Shown: piece after piece, positions 58,501-64,000 of the stretch
Layout of the letters: every line of letters begins with the position of its first letter
How positions within the stretch are numbered: position 1 is the first letter of the stretch
Origin: Arctopsyche grandis
Taxonomy: Eukaryota > Arthropoda > Insecta > Trichoptera > Hydropsychidae
Direction of reading: 5' to 3'
Length of the DNA: 64,000 bases
Assembly (NCBI RefSeq): GCF_051622035.1
Contig: NC_135364.1
Location: 26,156,501-26,220,500, forward strand
Made by a program: the position numbers and the translations under genes
The notes under the pieces: model-generated
The model's input: only the letters and a program-made list of their open reading frames with translations
Databases searched by the model: none
What the model was told of the DNA's origin: nothing

Positions 58501-61500
58501 TTACAATCAATATACACTCGTCATTACAGATCGCTCCAATGCGACGAGTGTATGAGAACGGTCAGACAAAGTATACAGTACGTTCAATAAACATCGAATA
58601 CAATAATTAATCAAGTACAGATATAATAATCATAGAGACATCTATGGATTATTTTTAGATTTTGTGTACACTTTTATTACAATTTTTATACACATAATAA
58701 ACACGAAATTATAGAGACATCTATAGATTTCAGATTTCTGTGCATAATTTCTACAAATTATACACACAGATTTTTGTGCCAACAGGAAATGATCTATTAC
58801 CATTTTTCAGGAATCGTTTCAACAATGATCAGATAAAATTGGCAAACTCTGATAGAGAAACGTTTGGAGTCACAAAACCTCCAAATCTAACCAGCAGTTT
58901 TGGTGAGTCGAACCATCGATCGCAGTGGCGCTAAATATATACGCTACCATTGAGCCAAACTGCTGGCTGTGAAACTTTGGACACTGAACGCCAAGATGCT
59001 ACAAAAAATCCAATGCACTCAAAGAAGTATGGAACGCTGTATGTTTGGAATTACGAGGAAAGACAGAAAGTGGAACACGTGATTGAGAGTATGACAAGGG
59101 TAGTGGACATAGTGGATAGAGTAAAAATATTGAAATGGCAATGGGTGGGCCACGTGGCTAGAAGAATGGACGAAAGGTGGACAAAAGAAGTGCTTGAATG
59201 GTACCCGAGAGAATGCAAAAGGGTACAAGGAAGAAATTAGGAAAATGTGCGGGGTGATATGGATGAGAGTTGCACAAAACAGAGACGAGTGGAAGCGTGT
59301 TGGAGAGGCCTTCATCCAGCAGTGGATGGCGAATGGCTGTAAATGATGATGATATCATATATAGACATTTTCTGTATATAGCGCTCTACAAACACAGGTA
59401 CATAGTGCCGAGGCTGTTTGCTGTAATATACATATACATAAAAGAACGCCACGGATTCGTTTAAACTTTTTTCATATACAGATAGATTTAGCATGTACTC
59501 AAAGCATAGTTTAACTTTAAGTATTAAACTTTTTGAATCTTATTTTTATATACATAATATTGATATCAAAAAATGGACTTGTATTTTGAAAATATGTATA
59601 TTAAGCAAATATTAAATATATATTCATAGGTATAATATAAACAAAAGAATAGATAAAATACAAAATAATGGTAAATGGTAAAAAAAATTCACATAAAATT
59701 AAACCAATTTTCATAATACGAAAATAGCATAAAATATGCCGCCTCAAAACGTGTCAATTTAGCAGACAACTTTTTTGTCAATTCAGCAGATTTTTTCATT
59801 TCTGATAATATCGTTTTGTGGAAGATTTTTTGTACTTTTTGCTTTTTTATCGAACAACATGATATATAAATTTATTACATTGATATTTCGTCATAGCCTA
59901 TCACTATTCATTGCATCATCCAGTAGAGTTTTATGAACAAGGTAAGGAAGGAGCTTCTATATAAGGAATTATTGGTAACAAATTTCACTCACGATTGACG
60001 GAGATCCATATGACTTTATTGAGAGGCTGTGGCACACCATTGTCAACTGTGCAAGAATAGAGTCCTTCATGAGCCGTAGTGACCATTTCCAAAAGGAGCG
60101 ATCCATTGGGCAAGCTCAACAGACCACTGCCTCTGAGCTCCAACACCGGTCTCCAAGTACCCAGATTTTCTATTGAACCACAATGTTTGACTATGAATGA
60201 ACTCGATTGCATGTTAAATATTGTTTGAACGTCGGAATTACCGTCTCTCTTCATCCAATGAACTTGCGGTTGAGGATATCCGCTTGCACCGCATGCAACA
60301 TTACCCATCCTGCCGACTACAACGGATGTGTTCTGCGGCTCCGATATCCATTTAGGTGCGACTGCGGAAATCACACACAAACACAAGTGCAGATGCATTC
60401 AATTTATGCACTATGAATGGTCATATCATGTGTGAAATTAAAATATATACATACCTTTCACGAATAGCTCTGCCGATTGGTTCACTCTGGCCGCATGGTT
60501 CGACGCTATGCACGTGTAAGTGCCGCAATGTTGCAAGCTCACTTTTTTTATAAGTAATACGCTGAAAAACTCAGAACTTTTTTCTTCGATCTGAAACCGT
60601 AAATAATTTTCAAATACATTTTTATAACTTCTTTTTCAATGAAAATTCGATTTTGAACGTAGTGGACTTCGCAATGGCATAATCTTGAAGCATTTGCCAT
60701 GTAATAGGACAAAAGGCGCACACGGACACGCGAGGTGTACGTGGAACAAGCAAGGCACGCACAAAGACAAATTATGGTGCACTCCTTACACCTTAAGGTC
60801 CAGATTTATCATTTTCTATTGGAGAAGATTCGTTTCCTCCACCTTTTTCCCACTCTTGTTTGCAGCGAATTCTTAAGGACACATTTTTTTTACATTTGAT
60901 GCAGAGAGTGAGAGATTTCTTCTCACGCAAAAAAAATCAGGAATCATTAGCAAAAATCTAACATACGTATTCACCAAAAATCATAACCAGTGGCGGCTGG
61001 TGAACAATTACATATTTTTATATTTATATTTTTATTTTACATATATACCAGGAAGGCCTTACAGGTAAATCCCAATGCGCCTTCCTGGCCAATTACAAAT
61101 ACAAATACAGCATTTTTATTATAAGTCGTTGAATTGCGAGACACTGAAAAAACTCGCAAATTAACGAGACATCTATGAATTGTACATAAATTTTTATTGT
61201 ACATCAATCAAATTTTTCAAATAGTGGTGACATAGTAGGTAGGAAGGATTTTTAGGCAATTTTATTTTCCGGGAACCGTTTCAACAATGAAATCAGAGAA
61301 AATTGGCAAACTCTGATAGGAAACGATCAACCTGGAGTCACAAATCTAGATCTGACCAACAGCATACTCTGAAAAATTCATTTTCATTCAGGGATAGAAC
61401 CCGGCACCTTCTTGACGGTAAGCAGAAGCTTAACGTCCGAGCTATGCTGCTGGCTACATACATTGTGAGTTCACTAGTTCTAAAAATTAGGACGAAAAAA

Positions 61501-62756
61501 ATTATCCTTTCACATTCAAAGGTGATTATCAGATGTAGGCGTTGGCTCATGCATTTCAAATAAGAATAGATAGCTCTATTAGTGTACAGAGCAAGAGAGC
61601 AAAAAAGCATCGAAGAATCGGCAACCGATTGTAAAAACTAGTGACTTTGGAACGCTGATCCATGTTAGCCTTTTTGTATGGAACATAATTGAAAACACTT
61701 GTTTGTATGGAACATAATTGAAAACAAGTGTTTTCTTTCTCTTTCATTGGGTTAAGTATGATATTTTATATGGAGAATTTTTTAATAAGATTGGAAAGAA
61801 AAACACACATCTGAAATAGATCGTTGACGCACCAGACTCGGAACGAACAATTGTATGTATGTACTATTATCCTACCATTGTTTCATCAATGTAGTATACG
61901 TACAGCTTCATTTTCTTACTACTAGTATAATTATATAAATTTGTTAATTTTGACCGGGGAGTTTCTTAGAATTAGTCGCCCCTGATCACAGTCTTTAAAA
62001 CTTTACATAATTTCTTGTTTTGTAGTTTTGATATTAACACATTTGACATTGCCTTAAAGAGTGGATTGTGACATTGACTTAAGTCAAATCTAGTAGAGAA
62101 CTTTTTAAGACATTAAAATGTTAACTTGACTAAAAATATCGATTGTGTATTTTTTTACGATGCACATTCAAAGTGAAACTTCCCGAAACAAAATCTGCAT
62201 ACACAGGTTAGGATCTCAGCATCCCGCTCTAGTTTCATGCAATGTTTCATCGTTATAATTGGGCGGCGGGAGGCATTAAGTTTTACTATACCGTCCTTTA
62301 AGAAGTTTTATAGTACGTTAGTTAGTATGAAATACCTTGAGCGAGGCTGAAATGGGTGACCCGTCTTTGGTCCACGAGAAGTAAATGGGTGTGTCGCCAC
62401 TTCTGATGCTGCACGTGGCCTGAGCGATCTGTCCCTCTCGAAGGTTGGAGCCGAAGCTGAACTCCTCGAGGATCGGAGGCTTCACCACCATCAGCTCGAA
62501 GGATCTGCGAGCCATTTCACCGGAGGGATTGCTCACGGAGCAAGTGTACAGGCCGCCATTTTCATCCGCATCCACGTTGTCGATGATTAGAACACCTTCT
62601 TCGTTAGACATGAAGCCTCGCTTTGATCGCTTTTTGGCTTTGTTAAACTGGAAACTTGCTTCGAAACTGTCTGAAGCACTTGGAGATCTCTTGTACAAGG
62701 AGCGGATGCTATAATCGTTCCCAACAAGCTTACCGTTGTGGTCCCATTGTATTTTA
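49563..62756 (-). CDS. Dscam: Dscam-family cell adhesion molecule, 3' part (23 exons, 5' end outside window)
   Basis: A neuronal single-pass adhesion receptor of the immunoglobulin superfamily. The exons join in one frame to about 1,279 codons. The order, Ig6 end, Ig7-Ig9, FN1-FN4, Ig10, FN5-FN6, transmembrane, tail, is specific to Dscam. Every border has GT..AG and all phases agree. Almost all modules are split over two exons. Only one Ig7 exon pair is found, with no cluster of alternative Ig exons, so this is a Dscam2/3/4-type paralogue rather than the hypervariable Dscam1; the exact paralogue is not resolved. The tail has a proline-rich stretch (PPTPPSYPENDPPP) and EISPYAQF. The one defect is an in-frame TGA at 56103-56105 in FN1. 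Introns hold SINEs, MITEs and a LINE relic. The gene is convergent with the galactosyltransferase. Exons are listed separately. Confidence 0.93.
49783..51220. mobile_element. Nested foldback element in the last Dscam intron
   Basis: Outer arms: 'tgcaaagccttaaatggttg' through 'gagccacacacctcgg' at the left; the same inverted at 51160-51220. Further inverted segments lie at 50518-50600 and 50985-51068 ('atgtttatttaatcaaataa'). Inserted in the left arm is a second palindrome, 49945-50445, with inverted 'ggcggccgctgactcatatt' and 'tcagtctgctgatatata' arms. A 70-bp scrap of the ACTTCCGGT repeat end follows at 50440-50510. Confidence 0.75.
51254..51334 (-). CDS. Dscam: Dscam-like exon V: acidic/serine cytoplasmic segment
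   Basis: TSFQVCSESDDSDSLSKSTT then IVKGPS. The donor A|gtgagt is near consensus. Reading through it would give about 20 more residues, partly from a foldback element that begins about 34 bp further on. Confidence 0.8.
51407..51523 (-). CDS. Dscam: Dscam-like exon U: cytoplasmic tail
   Basis: EMFEISPYAQFTMGFQTFGH then AENQDRPGYMKKSHGNY. The 'EISPYA.F...FQTFGH' block is conserved in arthropod Dscam tails. Tyrosines in ISPY and RPGY could be phosphorylated. Confidence 0.88.
51624..51778 (-). CDS. Dscam: Dscam-like exon T: juxtamembrane cytoplasmic, proline-rich
   Basis: RHKLMCGTMTNAPYKESRMP then PTPPSYPENDPPPCPRLYSS. The PPTPPSYP and NDPPPCP stretches are candidate SH3/WW ligands of the kind used for Dock-type adaptors in fly Dscam signalling (family knowledge). 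Confidence 0.9.
51847..51964 (-). CDS. Dscam: Dscam-like exon S: transmembrane segment
   Basis: After EIGPYSEPLDTS comes a hydrophobic run FLVIVCSSVLLMLSIIVCII followed by AAVQKH, the single membrane span with a basic cytoplasmic edge. Fly Dscam1 has two alternative exons here; only one is seen. Confidence 0.93.
52151..52286 (-). CDS. Dscam: Dscam-like exon R: FN6 C-half
   Basis: WGQLMIASLNPGHWYQLRIT then ATNAAGATTAVYNMATKT, the end of FN6. Confidence 0.92.
52357..52517 (-). CDS. Dscam: Dscam-like exon Q: FN6 N-half
   Basis: APVGSRWIWSNATSIILQTD then TWGRSDCGPARWSVDYR, as in the sixth fibronectin domain of Dscams, which has a Cys in this region. It ends in phase 0 at gtttga. Confidence 0.9.
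52568..52922. mobile_element. MITE in the Dscam intron between exons P and Q
   Basis: 'ggtgcaaacgatcgacaagc' with 'gccagacagactgaaccaca' at the left is repeated as the reverse complement at 52870-52915. The 240-bp centre has no coding sequence. It ends less than 20 bp from the donor of exon P. Confidence 0.8.
52941..53126 (-). CDS. Dscam: Dscam-like exon P: FN5 main part
   Basis: GYLVSWRESDGKWSREEELS, LIRGLRCATLYEIRVVARST and AGDSSPASGQS: strands C-G of FN5. Confidence 0.93.
53246..53575. mobile_element. piggyBac-like MITE with TTAA duplications, in Dscam intron O-P
   Basis: TTAA-CCCTTTGCCCGCGTC at the left; GTACGCGGTGGAAAGG-TTAA at the right (330 bp). 'gaacatgccctgtacgcgg' near the left recurs inverted near the right. 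Confidence 0.8.
53757..53975 (-). CDS. Dscam: Dscam-like exon O: Ig10 C-half and FN5 start
   Basis: DQSLEGNYTCLAKNLYGSDR then PSPPTVRLVPNADSILVEWT. After WTTP comes a serine/asparagine-rich stretch (VIMISHGNSRSSNYSTKIL) that lengthens the FN5 B-C loop. A gtaata after the proline codon is not usable as donor because it would join to a stop. Confidence 0.9.
54043..54222 (-). CDS. Dscam: Dscam-like exon N: Ig10 N-half
   Basis: ASLGGDVWAGAGKPLLLECY then AVGNPQPRTVWYHNN. An Ig domain inserted between FN4 and FN5 is the Dscam hallmark. Confidence 0.93.
54308..54645 (-). mobile_element. SINE, type-1 head, tail A, in Dscam intron M-N
   Basis: On the minus strand: 'cagcagaatatactagtggt', box B 'ggattcaaatcct', 'gtgactccaggtcgatcg', 'ggcaaccttacccactttc', tail-A hairpin 'ccaggaaggtgcattgggtt'/'gccctcctgg'. 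Same strand as the host gene. Confidence 0.8.
54728..54906 (-). CDS. Dscam: Dscam-like exon M: FN4 C-half
   Basis: VQPVRQLQEGRSHEAWVTAT then SGAGEGEPSRRVHAEPTD. The acceptor is 'gaaattag', without a long pyrimidine tract. Confidence 0.9.
54977..55106 (-). CDS. Dscam: Dscam-like exon L: FN4 N-half
   Basis: PSSPAEVKALPLTSEAIIIS then WRPPSHPNGRISHYTVYV, a textbook FN3 A-C strand pattern. Confidence 0.93.
55181..55333 (-). CDS. Dscam: Dscam-like exon K: FN3 C-half
   Basis: AYIQGLLKFANYTVEVGGYC then SQGMGPLSSPIICTT, the E-G strands of the third fibronectin domain. The donor is gtgagt. Confidence 0.92.
55407..55541 (-). CDS. Dscam: Dscam-like exon J: FN3 N-half
   Basis: PEVAPGLVECTGVSSTALRV then SWRTLPQHLQGGAMLGYTLF. 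It ends in phase 1 at gtaaat. Confidence 0.92.
55609..55782 (-). CDS. Dscam: Dscam-like exon I: FN2 C-half
   Basis: YAVMSGLLKSTRYSIVISCF then NSAGPGPPSP: the FN3 'L..T.Y...V..N..G.G' pattern. Confidence 0.92.
55847..55999 (-). CDS. Dscam: Dscam-like exon H: FN2 N-half
   Basis: PEAPPASVTAEATSNPGELR then ISWLPPHPRTVNGVLLGYII. It carries the FN3 proline start and the central Trp. Confidence 0.92.
56075..56214 (-). CDS. Dscam: Dscam-like exon G: FN1 C-half, with in-frame TGA
   Basis: It reads LSSHQRQKGEVSGLQPATPY then AVRLCSIGELDSSPFT, a TGA at 56103-56105, and PLMFTTLEE. The borders (ttttcag, gtaagt) and phases are right and the neighbouring exons need this frame. The stop falls on the F-G turn/G strand, where family members usually have a polar or basic residue. 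See the finding on this site. Confidence 0.85.
56468..56642 (-). CDS. Dscam: Dscam-like exon F: FN1 N-half
   Basis: PPGLPFELSVEAVWSRAVRL then GWRSPSGPMPIGFMLQY, the B-C strands of a fibronectin type III domain with its Trp. It ends AA|gtaagt, a near-consensus donor. Confidence 0.9.
57023..57171 (-). CDS. Dscam: Dscam-like exon E: Ig9 C-half
   Basis: TKISRHQTTRGSISELVLSN then PEDGGRYQCEASNPHG, the C-terminal Ig motif, ending LTVQ before a gtaaca donor. Confidence 0.92.
57245..57648. mobile_element. Mutator-like foldback element in Dscam intron D-E, 9-bp target duplication
   Basis: A 404-bp palindrome nearly identical to 30046-30420. It is flanked by 'aataatata' on both sides (57236-57244, 57649-57657). 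It lies about 70 bp upstream of exon E. The ORFs at 57253-57627 are arm readings, not genes. Confidence 0.88.
58035..58179 (-). CDS. Dscam: Dscam-like exon D: Ig9 N-half
   Basis: VTFELESKNVTTRKGYPVTI then TCEAIGDHPISIDWKLNG. It is bounded by 'ttttttttgaag' and 'CG|gtaaat'. Phases 1 and 2 join correctly to exons C and E. It is isolated between a LINE/SINE-filled intron and an intron with a Mutator-like element. Confidence 0.9.
58331..59345 (+). pseudogene. RTE-type LINE relic interrupted by a SINE, in Dscam intron C-D
   Basis: 58331-58480 reads EIKRRMKLGWSAFGRMNAVF, then KKKIFDQCVLPVM. 58973-59345 continues with CETWTLNAK-type sequence (one base shift), ILKWQWVGHVARRMDERW and FIQQWMANGC, ending in TGATGATGAT. 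These are the C-terminal landmarks of RTE-like ORF2. A frameshift near 58980 and others near 59040 and 59235 make it non-functional. A SINE fills 58483-58972. Confidence 0.8.
58483..58972 (-). mobile_element. SINE, tail B, nested in the LINE relic
   Basis: On the minus strand: head 'cagcagtttggctcaatggt', box-B-like 'gatggttcgactcacc', core 'gtttgccaattttatctgat', tail-B hairpin 'acactcgtcgcattggagcg'/'gacgagtgt', then 'aaaaaataaaataaaat'. It splits the LINE frame exactly between its Tyr and Gly-Cys-Glu codons. Confidence 0.8.
59346..59992. other. Intron remainder (Dscam intron C-D)
   Basis: AT-rich intronic DNA with no further feature recognised. Confidence 0.5.
59993..60361 (-). CDS. Dscam: Dscam-like exon C: complete Ig8
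   Basis: APKWISEPQNTSVVVGRMG is the classic Ig8 start. Cysteines lie in VACGASGYPQPQVHW and EGLYSCTVDNG. Two-cysteine spacing is normal; one extra Cys (KHCGS) lies between. An N-glycosylation site (NTS) is near the start, and NGS follows later. Confidence 0.95.
60455..60590 (-). CDS. Dscam: Dscam-like exon B: Ig7 C-half
   Basis: IEEKSSEFFSVLLIKKVSL then QHCGTYTCIASNHA, the C-terminal cysteine motif of Ig7. In fly Dscam2 the Ig7-coding exon is one of two mutually exclusive versions; no second version is seen in the 1.7-kb intron upstream or the 93-bp intron downstream. Confidence 0.9.
60591..61035. other. Intron A-B, left part
   Basis: No Ig-like exon is found here on the minus strand. A moderately GC block at 60700-60790 gives no Ig-type translation. 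Confidence 0.5.
61040..61456 (-). mobile_element. SINE, type-2 head, tail A, in Dscam intron A-B
   Basis: On the minus strand: 'cagcagcatagctcggacgt', box B 'gggttctatccc', core 'gtgactccaggttgatcg', 'tagatgtctcgttaatttgc', tail-A hairpin. It is very similar to 41508-41932. Confidence 0.85.
61457..62335. other. Intron A-B, right part
   Basis: It has a small direct duplication 'ttgtatggaacataattgaa' at 61673 and 61703. No coding exon or defined element is seen. Confidence 0.45.
62336..62756 (-). CDS. Dscam: Dscam-like exon A: Ig6 C-half and Ig7 N-half
   Basis: First exon visible. It starts in phase 2 with KIQWDHNGK. The Ig6 signature DADENGGLYTC is followed by the Ig7 start EEFSFGSNLREGQIAQATC and its Trp (FSWTKDG). 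It ends in phase 0 at a gtattt donor. A basic patch KKRSKRG lies in the Ig6 loop. Confidence 0.9.
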
Positions 62757-62884
62757 CTGCAAAAGGATTAATAATGTTATGCCAAGCACAGTAAGAGTTG
62801 ACTACCGATTCCAGATATACACTCCTTGCTAATCGAAGTTCGAACACTCGTTACTCGAGGCTATTTTATGTTCCTGCTCCCGTT

Positions 62885-63840
62885 ATGAATGACATTTTGG
62901 GTTCATTGCTTTATCTATGTACGTAGTAACAATATATGAAGTTTTGTGATCATTCGAAAATTCCAACTCGAGATTTTGACTGATTCGAACTCAGAATCGA
63001 TTACTGATCACGTTTTAATGATCTAGTGTGACTTTTGGGAATTTTTTGAACACCGTTAGTCCTATCGAACTAAAACTTAGTATCGGTTACTGAAATTCTT
63101 ATCGACACGACGTAAATTTTTCAAAGTTTTAAGTTCACTGGAAATGGTACCTCCCCTTATATGTACATAGGTGTCCGCTTTTATTTAAGTTTTTGAATTC
63201 AATTATCTTCCAAACCGCTAACTAAATCGGACTATAATTTTTTTTACATGTAATAAAAATCTTTATAAGCTTATATTTTTTAAATGTTTTTATCTGAACC
63301 GGAAGTAGAACGTATTAAGCTGAAAATTTGTATTTGTATTCTTTATGTACTAACTTAGAGCTGCTAAGTAGAGGTAGGACCGGAAGCGTGCCGTTTATTG
63401 TTCAATTGTTGTAAATACTTTGTAAAAAAGGTTCGGCAAACCTTTAACAATGCATTTACAACATTTGACCAATACAATCCTCAGGGTCCGGTGACTACTG
63501 CTAAGGTTTTGGTCAGAATTCGTAAACCGGAAGTAGTATTTATTTTTAAAACAATATTTAATTATTTTAATTTGACCTTTAAAATTATTTTTATTTTCTT
63601 GATATTTAATGTGTGTAATACTGATAGTGATTTTAAGTATTAAAAAATAAATTGAACAAAATTCTACAACCGGAAGTAGAACTTTTGTCTTGTGCAAGTT
63701 TCCATACATTTGCGCTCAATTTGTATCGCTGTCATAGTTATTAGTATTTCATAATCTGTCTGTACGGTTCAATATCGAATTTTGTTTTTTAACCTTCTTA
63801 TATTCCTCAAATACATAGATAAAGTCATGGGTTGGTCATA
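62885..63840 (-). mobile_element. Inverted copy of the ACTTCCGGT repeat, with a nested MITE
   Basis: It is the reverse complement of most of 19320-20520: 'tatctatgtacgtagtaaca', 'gattcgaactcagaatcgat', 'taccgttagtcctatcgaac'-type and 'ggaagtagaacttttgtctt'. The tRNA-like head and the middle monomers are missing. A MITE-like piece at 63368-63505 ('gaggtaggaccggaagcgtg' then 'gttgtaaatactttg') sits where the middle should be. Confidence 0.7.
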
Positions 63841-63944
63841 CCCGAATTTTTTTTTGTAAACAATGCGGAGTATCCTATTGTATTTATCTACAAAGTATTT
63901 GGTGCAGTATTTTTGATACAAATATTTTAGAACCCAATTGAGTG

Positions 63945-64000
63945 TAGAACAGTGGTTCTCAAGTGCAGCCACGGTGGCCGCATGCGGCCACTAGTGGATT
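63945..64000 (+). mobile_element. Probable hAT terminus at the right edge
   Basis: 'cagtggttctcaagtgcagc' resembles hAT terminal repeats of the 'CAGTGGTTCTCAA' type. It continues past the window. Confidence 0.4.

Noticed and set aside
60690..60880. A hidden alternative Ig exon in Dscam intron A-B
   Set aside because: No frame gives the Cys/Trp pattern of an Ig half-domain and no splice-site pair fits.
1..64000. CRISPR arrays, operons, riboswitches or other prokaryotic systems
   Set aside because: The tandem repeats have no unique spacers, and spliced genes with insect-type repeats show this is eukaryotic DNA.

Overview
This window is AT-rich, repeat-dense nuclear DNA from an insect. The signs are many short introns with GT..AG borders, a Dscam-family gene with the arthropod domain order, interspersed CCTAA/TTAGG (insect telomere-type) tracts, tRNA-derived SINEs, and piggyBac-, Tc1-, hAT- and Mutator-like relics. 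The TTAGG tracts argue against a dipteran; the order cannot be settled from the sequence. Nothing bacterial or viral is visible.

Layout. 0-6.5 kb: a 24-bp minisatellite, an unrecognised three-exon gene for a small probably secreted protein (minus strand, 1443-2416), a foldback element, a piggyBac-like repeat that carries an exon-like reading frame, an orphan THAP-domain exon, a LINE relic and a GC-rich island. 6.5-43 kb: no convincing protein gene. This part is a mosaic of SINEs, foldback elements, TTAA-flanked MITEs, tandem repeats and low-complexity DNA. 43.86-45.03 kb: a complete beta-1,3-galactosyltransferase-type gene on the plus strand, with its coding region in one exon behind a spliced, uORF-bearing leader. 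49.56-62.76 kb: the 3' two-thirds of a Dscam-family cell-adhesion gene on the minus strand. Twenty-three exons can be placed, running from the end of Ig6 through Ig7-Ig9, FN1-FN4, Ig10, FN5-FN6, the membrane segment and the cytoplasmic tail; the 5' exons lie beyond the right edge. The two large genes are convergent. Most of the larger Dscam introns are filled with transposable elements, mainly SINEs and MITEs.

The main points of interest are: (1) one in-frame TGA in the FN1 part of an otherwise fully open Dscam-like gene; (2) the unrecognised small secreted-protein gene; (3) a modular SINE superfamily with two tRNA-like heads, one shared central domain and two interchangeable 3' stem-loop tails; (4) Mutator-like foldback elements with exact 9-bp target duplications; (5) TTAGG tracts that travel inside a MITE rather than marking a telomere. 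All calls come from reading and hand-translating the sequence; no database search was run.
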